A stretch of 64,000 nucleotides of DNA from Paraburkholderia tuberum STM678 (GTDB taxonomy: Bacteria > Pseudomonadota > Gammaproteobacteria > Burkholderiales > Burkholderiaceae), in assembly GCF_902833905.1 (NCBI RefSeq), contig NZ_CADFGP010000026.1, forward strand, positions 47,065-111,064, read 5' to 3'. Both the position numbers and the translations under genes were made by a program. Below the pieces are notes generated by a model, which saw nothing but the letters and a program-made list of their open reading frames with translations, did no database searches and was not told the origin of the DNA. Each line of letters begins with the position of its first letter. Position 1 is the stretch's first letter. Shown piece by piece: positions 57,040-64,000 of this stretch.

Positions 57040-58317
57040 TCAGAAGAACGTCTCGATCACTTCCTTCACGCGATACTGCGGATCGACGACCAGCACCTGC
57101 TTCCACTTGTCGAACGTCAGGCACGGATGCGAGATGTCGAACGCGATCATGTCGCCCACTTTCAGATCGGCGCCGGCGGGAATCCGCAGATACGCGTGCT
57201 GATCCATCAGACCGAAGATCTCCCAGCCCTCGCTCGCGGCGATGTCGCGCGGCGCTTGCTGGCCCGGGCGATAGTGGCGCGCCGGCTCCGGCATGCCTGC
57301 GTCGAACGCGGAGTCGCGTTTGCCGAGGCCGATGATCGCGCGATCCGGCTCGGGAATGGACTGCACGTACGCCCACAATTGCAGCGCCGGCAGCAAGCCT
57401 TCGCCCATTTTCTTCGCGACCGGATTGCGCTTGAAGATGTCGGTCTGCGCCTTGCGATAGATGCCGACGTCATGCGTCAGATAGCAGCCGGGACGCAGCA
57501 CGACCTCGACCTTGCCGGATTGCGTCGCCTGCGCGAACTCTTCGGCGACCACGTCGTACCACGCCGATCCGGCGCCCGATAGCACCGCCGGCGAGCGCGC
57601 GAAACGCCCCTGCTCAACTAGTTCGCGAGTGACCGCAACCGCGCCTTGCAGGAACGCGCGCACTTCGGGTTCTTCCTTCAGCACGCCTTCGTACAGTTCG
57701 ACCCCCGCGAGCTTCAGCACGTCCGGATAGCGCGCGATCGCGTCGAGCACCGCGTTGCGCTGCGCTTCGTCGCGCACGCCGGTGCGTCCACCCGGCACGC
57801 CGAGTTCGAGCAGCACCTGCAGCGGCTTCTTCACCGAGGTGAAGAATTCGCCGAGTTGCTCGACGCCTTCAGCCGAATCGACGAGGCAGAAAAATTCGAA
57901 ATCCGGATCGCTGAGCAATTCGGCGATCATCATCATGTTGTGACGGCCGACCAGCTGATTCGCCATCAGGATGCGCGAGACGCCGCCGTGGTACGCCGCG
58001 CGCACCTGATGAGCGGTGGCGAGCGTGATGCCCCACGCACCGGTTTCGAGCTGACGGCGAAACAGTTGCGGCGCCATCGTGGTCTTGCCGTGAGGCGCGA
58101 GCTTGACGCCGTATTCGGCAACGAACGCCTGCATCCACTTCAGGTTGTGCTCGACGCGATCGGCGTACAGCACGGCGGCCGGCAGGCTGACGTCCTCGGC
58201 GAGCAGGTTCCACTCGAGGCGCGCGGCGTCCGTCAGCTGGATGCTCGTGCCCGGAACCATGCCCAAGCCCTTGCTATAAGGATCAATCGTCGCGCCCTGA
58301 TAGTTTGTAACTTTCAT
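57040..58317 (-). CDS. D-amino-acid deaminase, DSD1-like PLP enzyme
   Basis: 425 residues from the ATG at 58317, with GGAG just upstream. It is a fold-type III (alanine-racemase-like) PLP enzyme of the D-serine dehydratase/D-threonine aldolase group: PLP lysine in LAPHGKTTMAPQLFRRQ (residue ~72), and the zinc-ligand pair His/Cys in FDISHPCLTFDKW near the C-terminus. It is expected to deaminate D-serine, D-threonine or a related D-amino acid. It is divergent from an RpiR regulator that is followed by D-aminoacylase and RidA genes, which supports a D-amino-acid role. Confidence 0.85.
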   Translation of the reverse strand: MKVTNYQGATIDPYSKGLGMVPGTSIQLTDAARLEWNLLAEDVSLPAAVLYADRVEHNLKWMQAFVAEYGVKLAPHGKTTMAPQLFRRQLETGAWGITLATAHQVRAAYHGGVSRILMANQLVGRHNMMMIAELLSDPDFEFFCLVDSAEGVEQLGEFFTSVKKPLQVLLELGVPGGRTGVRDEAQRNAVLDAIARYPDVLKLAGVELYEGVLKEEPEVRAFLQGAVAVTRELVEQGRFARSPAVLSGAGSAWYDVVAEEFAQATQSGKVEVVLRPGCYLTHDVGIYRKAQTDIFKRNPVAKKMGEGLLPALQLWAYVQSIPEPDRAIIGLGKRDSAFDAGMPEPARHYRPGQQAPRDIAASEGWEIFGLMDQHAYLRIPAGADLKVGDMIAFDISHPCLTFDKWKQVLVVDPQYRVKEVIETFF

Positions 58318-58366
58318 GTCTCCGTGCTCCATCGTCCGGGTAAATTGAGTTGGATTTGACTTTACC

Positions 58367-58402
58367 ATGTTATCGAAAGTACGATGTCTGAACGAATGTT
58401 AT
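58367..58402. promoter_or_regulatory. Repeated ATGTTAT in the deaminase/rpiR intergenic region
   Basis: ATGTTAT occurs at 58367-58373 and 58396-58402, each followed within a few bases by GTAC. The AT-rich stretch in an otherwise GC-rich gap probably contains both divergent promoters. RpiR binding here is inference. Confidence 0.3.
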
Positions 58403-58472
58403 TTAGTACCATGGGTTTCGAAGGCCGCCGGAAAGGGCCGCGAAAGCCGTGCCGCGAACCCCACCGCCTGCC

Positions 58473-59363
58473 ATGAACCGTAGCGCCGAACCGCTCGCTT
58501 TCGACATCGTCGCGCGCATTGCCGAGTGCGCGCCGGAGTTGCGCTCGGCCGAACGCAAGGTCGCCGCGCTGATCCTCGACGATCTGACCGGCGCGTCGCG
58601 CGCGAGCATCGGCGCGCTGGCACAGCAGGCCGAGGTCAGCATCGCGACCGTCACGCGCTTCGCGAAGGCGGTCGGCTGCCGCGACGTGCGCGAACTCAAG
58701 CTGCGGCTCGCGCAGGCGGCCGCGGTCGGTCAGCGGTTTCTCGAGCGCGACACCGCAAGCGACGCACCCGAGCCGATCGCCACGCGCGTCTTCGACGAGC
58801 TGCAAACGGCGCTCGCGCACAATCATCAACTGCTGCGCCAGGCGCCGCTCGCCGAAGCGGCGGCCGCGCTGCGCGATGCGCGCATGATCTACGTGTTCGG
58901 CATGGGCGGCGGCTCGACCGCGCTCGCTGACGAAATGCGTTTCAGGCTCGTGCGCCTCGGCCGCCCGGTCGCGACCTATCAGGACGGGCTGTTGCAGCGC
59001 ATGGTGGCGAGCACGGTGTCACGCGAGTGCGTCGTGATCGCGCTGTCCACCACGGGGCGCGTGCCCGAGATGGTCGAGAACTGCAAGATCGCGCGCAGCT
59101 ACGGTGCGACGGTGGTCGCGCTGACGGCGCCCGCGTCGCCGCTGGCGAAGCTCGCCAACTGGCTGATCCCGATCGTCGCGTTCGAAACCGATTTCATTTA
59201 CAAGCCGTCGTCGTCCCGTTACGCGATGATGATGGCGCTCGATGTGCTCGTCACCGAACTTGCCGTCAGTCAGGGCGACGAAAGCCGCGAATTGCTGCGC
59301 CGCATGAAGCACGCGCTCGACGCGCACCGCGGCGGCGGCGATCGACAACCGTTAGGAGACTGA
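58473..59363 (+). CDS. RpiR-family transcriptional regulator (HTH + SIS)
   Basis: 296 residues from the ATG at 58473; a GTG at 58449 is possible. N-terminal HTH_6 domain (residues ~5-85): LRSAERKVAALILDDLTGAS, AQQAEVSIATVTRFAKAVGC. C-terminal SIS domain (~125-265): IYVFGMGGGSTALADEMRFR, VIALSTTGRVPEMVENCKIA. It probably senses a phosphorylated or amino sugar-like or D-amino-acid-derived ligand and controls the adjacent genes. It is four bases from the D-aminoacylase start and clearly in one operon with it. Confidence 0.93.
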   Translation: MNRSAEPLAFDIVARIAECAPELRSAERKVAALILDDLTGASRASIGALAQQAEVSIATVTRFAKAVGCRDVRELKLRLAQAAAVGQRFLERDTASDAPEPIATRVFDELQTALAHNHQLLRQAPLAEAAAALRDARMIYVFGMGGGSTALADEMRFRLVRLGRPVATYQDGLLQRMVASTVSRECVVIALSTTGRVPEMVENCKIARSYGATVVALTAPASPLAKLANWLIPIVAFETDFIYKPSSSRYAMMMALDVLVTELAVSQGDESRELLRRMKHALDAHRGGGDRQPLGD

Positions 59364-59366
59364 TCC

Positions 59367-60848
59367 ATGCATTCGCATCCCGAAGCCGCCGACACGCTGA
59401 TCTTCGGCGCGCAACTGTACGACGGCACGGGCGCGCCGCCCGTCGAGCGCGACGTGGCAATCCGCGACGGCCGCATCGCCGCGATCGGCAATCTGTCGAA
59501 CTGGCTCGCCGAAGAGGTGATCGAGGCCGAGGGGCGCGCGCTCGCGCCGGGCTTTATCGACGTGCACACGCACGACGACACGCATGTGATCCGCTCGCCG
59601 CAGATGCTGCCGAAGATCACCCAGGGCGTGACGACGGTGATCGTCGGCAATTGCGGGATCAGCGCGTCGCCGGTATCGCTGAAGAGCGATCCGCCCGATC
59701 CGATGAACCTGCTCGGCGAGCGCGACGCGTTCCAGTACCCGACCTTCGCCGACTATGTGAACGCGGTGAACGCCGCGCGGCCGGCGGTAAACGTCGGCGC
59801 GCTGATCGGCCACACGGCGTTGCGCAACAACCAGATGGACCGGCTCGATCGCGCGGCGACTGCCGAGGAAATCGAGCGCATGTGCGCGCAGCTCGAGGAA
59901 GCGCTCGCGCACGGCGCGCTCGGTCTCAGCTCGGGGCTCGCATACGGTTCGGCGTTCGCCGCGCCGACCGAGGAAGTGATGGCGCTCGCCGAGCCGCTCG
60001 CGGCCGCGGGCGCGTTGTACACGACCCATATGCGCACCGAGTTCGACGCGATTCTCGACGCGATGGACGAGGCCTACCGCGTCGGTCGTCATGCGCGTGT
60101 GCCGGTCGTGATCTCGCATCTGAAGTGCGCGGGGCCGTCGAACTGGGGGCGCAGCGTCGAGGTGCTGAAGTCGCTCGAAGGCGCGCGCGGCGGGCAGCCG
60201 GTCGGTTGCGACTGCTATCCGTACAACCGCAGCTCGTCGACGCTCGATCTGAAGCAGGTGACAGGCGACATCGACATCACGATCACGTGGTCCGAGCCGC
60301 ATCCGGAAATGGCGGGCAAGCTGATCAAGGAAATCGCGGCCGAATGGGGCGTCTCGCAGCAGGAGGCGGGCAAGCGCCTGCAGCCGGCCGGCGCGGTCTA
60401 TCACAACATGTCCGAAGACGACGTGCGGCGCATCCTGTCGCATCCGGCGACGATGGTCGGTTCCGACGGCCTGCCGAACGATCCGCTGCCGCATCCGCGG
60501 CTGTGGGGCGCGTTTCCGCGCGTGCTCGGCCACTATGCGCGCGATGCCGCTTTGCTGCCGCTCGAGGAAGCGGTGCGCAAGATGACGAGCCTGTCCGCGC
60601 GCCGCTTCGGACTCGCGCAACGCGGCGAAGTGCATATCGGCTATCACGCCGACCTTGTGCTGTTCGATCCGGCGAAAGTGCATGACGTGGCGACGTTCGA
60701 CAAGCCCCAGCAGCCCGCTGCCGGCATCGACGCGGTGTGGGTCAACGGCGTGCTGTCGTATCGCGATGGCGCGGTGACGGGCGAGCGGGCTGGCCGGTTC
60801 GTCACGCGCGGTGCGCCGTCGAAGGGCGATGCGCAGGGCGCGTTCTGA
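59367..60848 (+). CDS. N-acyl-D-amino-acid deacylase (D-aminoacylase)
   Basis: 493 residues of the amidohydrolase superfamily. Metal-ligand motif APGFIDVHTHDDTHV (residue ~65), VIVGNCGISASP with the conserved Cys, YTTHMRTE and VVISHLKCAG carrying further His ligands, and SDGLPNDPLPHPRLWGAFPR with the catalytic Asp. It hydrolyses N-acyl-D-amino acids to free D-amino acids, feeding the divergent deaminase. A Shine-Dalgarno (AGGAG) lies inside the end of rpiR. Confidence 0.92.
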   Translation: MHSHPEAADTLIFGAQLYDGTGAPPVERDVAIRDGRIAAIGNLSNWLAEEVIEAEGRALAPGFIDVHTHDDTHVIRSPQMLPKITQGVTTVIVGNCGISASPVSLKSDPPDPMNLLGERDAFQYPTFADYVNAVNAARPAVNVGALIGHTALRNNQMDRLDRAATAEEIERMCAQLEEALAHGALGLSSGLAYGSAFAAPTEEVMALAEPLAAAGALYTTHMRTEFDAILDAMDEAYRVGRHARVPVVISHLKCAGPSNWGRSVEVLKSLEGARGGQPVGCDCYPYNRSSSTLDLKQVTGDIDITITWSEPHPEMAGKLIKEIAAEWGVSQQEAGKRLQPAGAVYHNMSEDDVRRILSHPATMVGSDGLPNDPLPHPRLWGAFPRVLGHYARDAALLPLEEAVRKMTSLSARRFGLAQRGEVHIGYHADLVLFDPAKVHDVATFDKPQQPAAGIDAVWVNGVLSYRDGAVTGERAGRFVTRGAPSKGDAQGAF

Positions 60849-60919
60849 TTTTTTATCGATTGATGGCGGCACGCGCGGCAAGGGCGCCGCGCGTGCCCGA
60901 CTTTTTAAGGAGTGTGACG

Positions 60920-61306
60920 ATGAAGCGATATGGCGTGGAAGGCGGAAAGGGAACGGGCGGTCAGGTGATGCCGTTCGCGCGCGCGGTCGAGGCGGACGGC
61001 TGGCTGTTCGTGTCGGGCCAGACGCCGATGGAAAACGGCGAAGTGATCAACGGCGGCATCGTCGAGCAATCTCACAAGGCGATCCAGAACGTGTTCGCGA
61101 TCCTGAAGGAAGCGGGCTATGGCGCCGAGCACGTCGTGCGTTGCGGCGTGTGGCTCGACGATCCGCGCGACTTCGCGTCGTTCAACAAGGTGTTTCGCGA
61201 GTATTTTGGCGAGAATCCGCCGGCGCGCGCGTGCGTGGTGTCGTCGATGGTGATCGACTGCAAGGTCGAGGTGGATTGCGTCGCGTATAAGAAGCCGGCG
61301 GCCTGA
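60920..61306 (+). CDS. RidA-family reactive-intermediate deaminase
   Basis: 128 residues from the ATG at 60920, with an AAGGAGTG Shine-Dalgarno. The YjgF/RidA fold is marked by FVSGQTPMENGEVINGGIVE, and the active-site Arg region NPPARACVVSSMVIDCKVEV. RidA hydrolyses enamine/imine intermediates such as 2-aminoacrylate released by PLP deaminases. Its place after D-aminoacylase suggests it protects against products of the DSD1-like deaminase. Confidence 0.92.
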   Translation: MKRYGVEGGKGTGGQVMPFARAVEADGWLFVSGQTPMENGEVINGGIVEQSHKAIQNVFAILKEAGYGAEHVVRCGVWLDDPRDFASFNKVFREYFGENPPARACVVSSMVIDCKVEVDCVAYKKPAA

Positions 61307-61329
61307 TCGCTTTGATGGCTTTCATGTGA

Positions 61330-61368
61330 CGAGGGCGCCGCAGGTCGTGATGGCCTGCGGCGCCCTCG
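61330..61368. terminator. Long GC-rich hairpin after ridA
   Basis: CGAGGGCGCCGCAGG (61330-61344) pairs with CCTGCGGCGCCCTCG (61354-61368), 15 base pairs with a nine-base loop. A T-run lies ~17 bases further (61384-61390). It lies between convergent ridA and queF. Confidence 0.6.
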
Positions 61369-61398
61369 TCGCGTTTACCGCTGTTTTTTGTGTTGGAG

Positions 61399-62223
61399 TT
61401 ACTGCCGCGCGAGCCGCATGTTGTCCGGCATCGGCAGGTTGTAGTTGGTGCGGAACGGGTTGATGTCGAGCCCGCCGCGGCGCGTGTAGCGCGCATACAC
61501 GGCGAGCTTCAGCGGTTTGCACATCTTCATGATGTCGACGAAGATTCGCTCGACGCATTGCTCATGAAACCCGGTGTGATTGCGGTACGAGATGATGTAT
61601 CGCAAGAGGCCCGCGTGATCGATCTGCGGGCCTGCGTAGTGGATCTGCACGCTGCCCCAGTCCGGCTGACCGGTCACCGGGCAGTTCGACTTCAGCAGGT
61701 TCGAGAACAGCGTTTCCTCGACCGGCGCTTCGTCGCGCGCCGCGCTCAAAAGTGACGCGTCCGGCTGATAGACGCTCGCCTCGAGTTCGAGCCGGTCGAG
61801 CGACAGACCGGCGAATTCTTCCATTTTCAGCTTGCCGAATTCGTGCGGTGTGCTCAGATGTACCGACACGGTCGCGCCGCACGACGCGGACACGTCGCGC
61901 CTGATCGTGTCGCGCACGCTCTCGGCCGAGTCGAACGCAGTCTGCGCGAACGAGCCCAGATACAGCTTGAACGATTTCGACTCGACGATGTTCGGCGAGT
62001 CGGCCGGCACGAAGAACGTCGCGACGGCGATCTGCGGCTTGCCGCGCGCGTTCAGCCACGACAGCTCGTAGGCGTTCCAGATGTCGGTGCCGAAAAACGG
62101 CAGTCGCGCGGTAATGCCGATCGCCTCGCGCGCATGGCTGCGCGAAATCGGAAATAGCAGCGTCGGATCGTATTGTTCGGTGTAAGTCGAGGACTTGCCG
62201 AGCGGGGATTGTTCGGGTGTCAT
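61399..62223 (-). CDS. queF: NADPH-dependent 7-cyano-7-deazaguanine reductase QueF
   Basis: 274 residues from the ATG at 62223, the length of the two-domain (bimodular) QueF. It reduces preQ0 to preQ1 in queuosine synthesis. Motifs: ESKSFKLYLGSFAQT (the QueF nitrile-binding ESKS box), the nucleophilic Cys in LLKSNCPVTGQPDWGS, and HTGFHEQCVERIFVDI. The ATG overlaps the stop of the 5'-nucleotidase gene (ATGA). The longer frame to 62391 is inside the upstream gene. Confidence 0.95.
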   Translation of the reverse strand: MTPEQSPLGKSSTYTEQYDPTLLFPISRSHAREAIGITARLPFFGTDIWNAYELSWLNARGKPQIAVATFFVPADSPNIVESKSFKLYLGSFAQTAFDSAESVRDTIRRDVSASCGATVSVHLSTPHEFGKLKMEEFAGLSLDRLELEASVYQPDASLLSAARDEAPVEETLFSNLLKSNCPVTGQPDWGSVQIHYAGPQIDHAGLLRYIISYRNHTGFHEQCVERIFVDIMKMCKPLKLAVYARYTRRGGLDINPFRTNYNLPMPDNMRLARQ

Positions 62224-63122
62224 GATGCGTTCACGATGCCACTCAGCACGTGCCCGGTCGCGGTTACGACGCGGGCCGATTCGCAGTGGCCGATCTGGTC
62301 GTCGAAGAAAAAGTCGGGCTCGAACTCGCGCAGAAATGCGCTTTTGTCGAGGCCGCCGAGGAACATCGCTTCGTCGATTTCGATGTTCCATGCCATCAGG
62401 GTGCGGATCGCGCGCTCATGCGCGGGAGCCGAGCGCGCCGTCACCAGCGCCGTGCGAATGCGCATCGGCGCGGCCGCGTCCGCGAGTTTTTGCAGCCGGT
62501 GGAGTGCTTCGAGCAGCGGCTTGAGCGGACCGTCCGCGAGCGGCAGATGCTTGTTGTCGATCTCGTGACCGACGAACGCGCGCAGGCCGTCTTGCTGGAA
62601 GATGCGTTCCGCTTCGTCGGAAAACAAGACCGCATCGCCGTCGAACGCAATGCGGATTTCGTCCGGGTATTTGCTCGCCATTTTCGCCGATTCCGGCAAC
62701 ACGCGTGCGGCTGGGAAGCCAGCGGCGAGCGCATCGCGCACGTCGTGCTGATTCGCCGACAAAAACAGCGAAGCGTTCAGCGGCTTCAGATAACCGAACG
62801 GCGCGCGGCCGCGCGTGAACACGCCGCGCTCGATCGCGAGCCCGTGTTCGCGGCAGGAATGAAACGCGCGCAGACCGCTGATCGGATCGCTGCGCGACAG
62901 GATCACCACTTCGACGCGATGACCGCCGGCGTTCAGCGCAAGCAGCTTGCGGATCAGCGGAAACGCGACGCCCGGTTTCGCGGGCACGTTCAGACGCTCG
63001 CGCTGCAACGCTTCGTAAGCCTGCAGGTCGCCGGCCTCGTAGACACGGTTCTCTTCCTCGAAGTCGAACAGCGCGCGCGACGAGATTGCGACCACCAGTT
63101 TGTCGACGAGCGAAAGCGCCAT
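62220..63122 (-). CDS. Cytosolic 5'-nucleotidase, cN-I-like
   Basis: 300 residues from the ATG at 63122. Conserved blocks: LVVAISSRALFDFEEENRVY at the N-terminus (DF-type HAD nucleophile), VEVVILSRSDPISGLRAF, IAFDGDAVLFSDEAERIF, and FFFDDQIGHCESA near the C-terminus. These fit the 5'-nucleotidase (cN-I/YrfG-like) family acting on nucleoside monophosphates. It lies between ilvA and queF; the stop-start overlap with queF suggests cotranscription. Confidence 0.88.
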   Translation of the reverse strand: MALSLVDKLVVAISSRALFDFEEENRVYEAGDLQAYEALQRERLNVPAKPGVAFPLIRKLLALNAGGHRVEVVILSRSDPISGLRAFHSCREHGLAIERGVFTRGRAPFGYLKPLNASLFLSANQHDVRDALAAGFPAARVLPESAKMASKYPDEIRIAFDGDAVLFSDEAERIFQQDGLRAFVGHEIDNKHLPLADGPLKPLLEALHRLQKLADAAAPMRIRTALVTARSAPAHERAIRTLMAWNIEIDEAMFLGGLDKSAFLREFEPDFFFDDQIGHCESARVVTATGHVLSGIVNAS

Positions 63123-63145
63123 CGTTGCGTTCCGGTTCGAAGAGA

Positions 63146-64000
63146 TCAGGCGAGAAAGAGACGATAGACCGGATTCTTCGTCTCTTCCCAGCACGGATAG
63201 CCGAGCGTTTCGATGAAGCGCTCGAACGCCGCGTGGTCGCTCCCGGGCACCTGAATGCCGACCAGAATCGAGCTGTAGTCCGCGCCCTGGTTGCGGTAGT
63301 GGAACAGGCTGATGTTCCAGTTCGGCGCCATCGACGACAGGAATTTCATCAGCGCGCCCGGACGTTCCGGAAACTCGAAGCGAAACAGTCGTTCGTCGCG
63401 CGCGAGCGGCGAGCGGCCGCCGACCATGTAGCGGATGTGCTGCTTCGACAGTTCGTCGAAGGTCAGGTCGACGGTGGCAAAACCGTGCGCTTCGAAGGCG
63501 CCGGCGATCTGCGCCGATTCGCTGCGATTGCGGATCTGCACGCCGACGAAAATATGCGCCGAGTTCGCGTCGGCGATCCGGTAGTTGAACTCGGTGACGC
63601 TGCGCGTGCCGAGCAGCTCGCAGAAGCGCCTGAAGCTGCCGCGCTCTTCGGGGATCGTCACCGCGAAGACCGCTTCGCGCGCTTCGCCCACTTCCGCGCG
63701 TTCGGCGACGAAGCGCATGCGGTCGAAGTTCATGTTCGCGCCCGACGTGATCGCGATCAGCGTCTGGCTCTCGATGCCTTCCCGTTCGGCATACTGCTTG
63801 GCGCCGGCCACCGCGAGCGAGCCCGCCGGTTCGAGCACGCTGCGCGTGTCCTGGAACACGTCCTTGATCGCGGCGCACAGCGCATCGGTGTTCACGAGCA
63901 GCACTTCGTCGAGATATTCGCGGCACAGACGGAAGGTCTCTTCGCCGACGAGCTTCACCGCGGTGCCGTCGGAGAACAGGCCCACTTCGTTCAGCGTCAC
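63146..64000 (-). CDS. ilvA: Threonine ammonia-lyase, biosynthetic, C-terminal part (cut by window edge)
   Basis: The frame is open to the window end; 284 residues are present, the PLP-binding N-terminal ~220 being outside. The end of the catalytic domain (SVLEPAGSLAVAGAKQYAER, TSGANMNFDRMRFVAERAEV) is followed by two ACT-like regulatory repeats (AVTIPEERGSFRRFCELL; RFEFPERPGALMKFLSSM) that bind isoleucine or valine. The two repeats identify the biosynthetic enzyme and not the catabolic TdcB. The first in-frame GTG at 64000 is internal. Confidence 0.95.
   Translation of the reverse strand: MTLNEVGLFSDGTAVKLVGEETFRLCREYLDEVLLVNTDALCAAIKDVFQDTRSVLEPAGSLAVAGAKQYAEREGIESQTLIAITSGANMNFDRMRFVAERAEVGEAREAVFAVTIPEERGSFRRFCELLGTRSVTEFNYRIADANSAHIFVGVQIRNRSESAQIAGAFEAHGFATVDLTFDELSKQHIRYMVGGRSPLARDERLFRFEFPERPGALMKFLSSMAPNWNISLFHYRNQGADYSSILVGIQVPGSDHAAFERFIETLGYPCWEETKNPVYRLFLA

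Overview
The window is a high-GC, densely coded stretch of a betaproteobacterial chromosome, almost certainly Burkholderia or Paraburkholderia. This rests on gene order: ftsY-rsmD-coaD; YfhL-type ferredoxin-hisC-pth-rplY-prs-tRNA-Gln-ispE-lolB-TPR; and rapZ-hprK-ptsN-hpf-rpoN-lptB-lptA-lptC-kdsC-kdsD. The protein sequences agree. No IS element, integrase, CRISPR array or rRNA gene was found; there is one tRNA gene.

Layout. 1-2964: end of a maleylacetoacetate isomerase gene, ftsY, rsmD, coaD. 2965-5650: an accessory, less GC-rich insert between coaD and the ferredoxin gene. It holds a frameshifted porin remnant, a MarR-like regulator, a truncated copy of a membrane-protein gene, an unrecognised reverse-strand ORF and the full copy of the membrane-protein gene. 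5683-16040: housekeeping genes for ferredoxin, histidine synthesis, translation, PRPP, isoprenoids, lipoprotein sorting and oxidised-guanine repair (mutM, mutY). 16078-24847: reverse-strand block for PTS-Ntr, sigma-54, ribosome hibernation and LPS transport/Kdo. 25055-31673: KefB-like antiporter, apt, LysE-type exporter, Nudix hydrolase, purU, PepSY membrane protein. 31958-38118: AI-2E-type permease, uvrA, MFS, ssb. 38268-43836: DUF4239 protein, chemoreceptor with a FliA-type promoter, a beheaded cytochrome c gene, and a divergent LysR/MFS pair.

43837-52150 is the most distinctive part. Three tandem NarL/RcsB-type response regulators, none with its own kinase gene, are followed by an aquaporin gene overlapping by four bases a 1515-residue BvgS/EvgS-type hybrid kinase. 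The kinase has two periplasmic binding domains, two PAS domains, kinase core, degenerate receiver, true receiver and Hpt. The palindrome TCAGA-N4-TCTGA precedes both the second regulator gene and the aquaporin-kinase operon. Downstream, a strong reverse-strand terminator has no gene to end, which suggests a small RNA.

52330-56935 carries a CHRD-domain protein, an alpha/beta hydrolase, an EcsC-family protein and a DHA2 exporter with a MarR regulator. 57040-61306 is a D-amino-acid catabolic cluster (DSD1-like deaminase, RpiR regulator, D-aminoacylase, RidA). 61399-64000 has queF, a cytosolic 5'-nucleotidase gene and the end of ilvA.

All product names come from reading the translated sequences; no database search was run.
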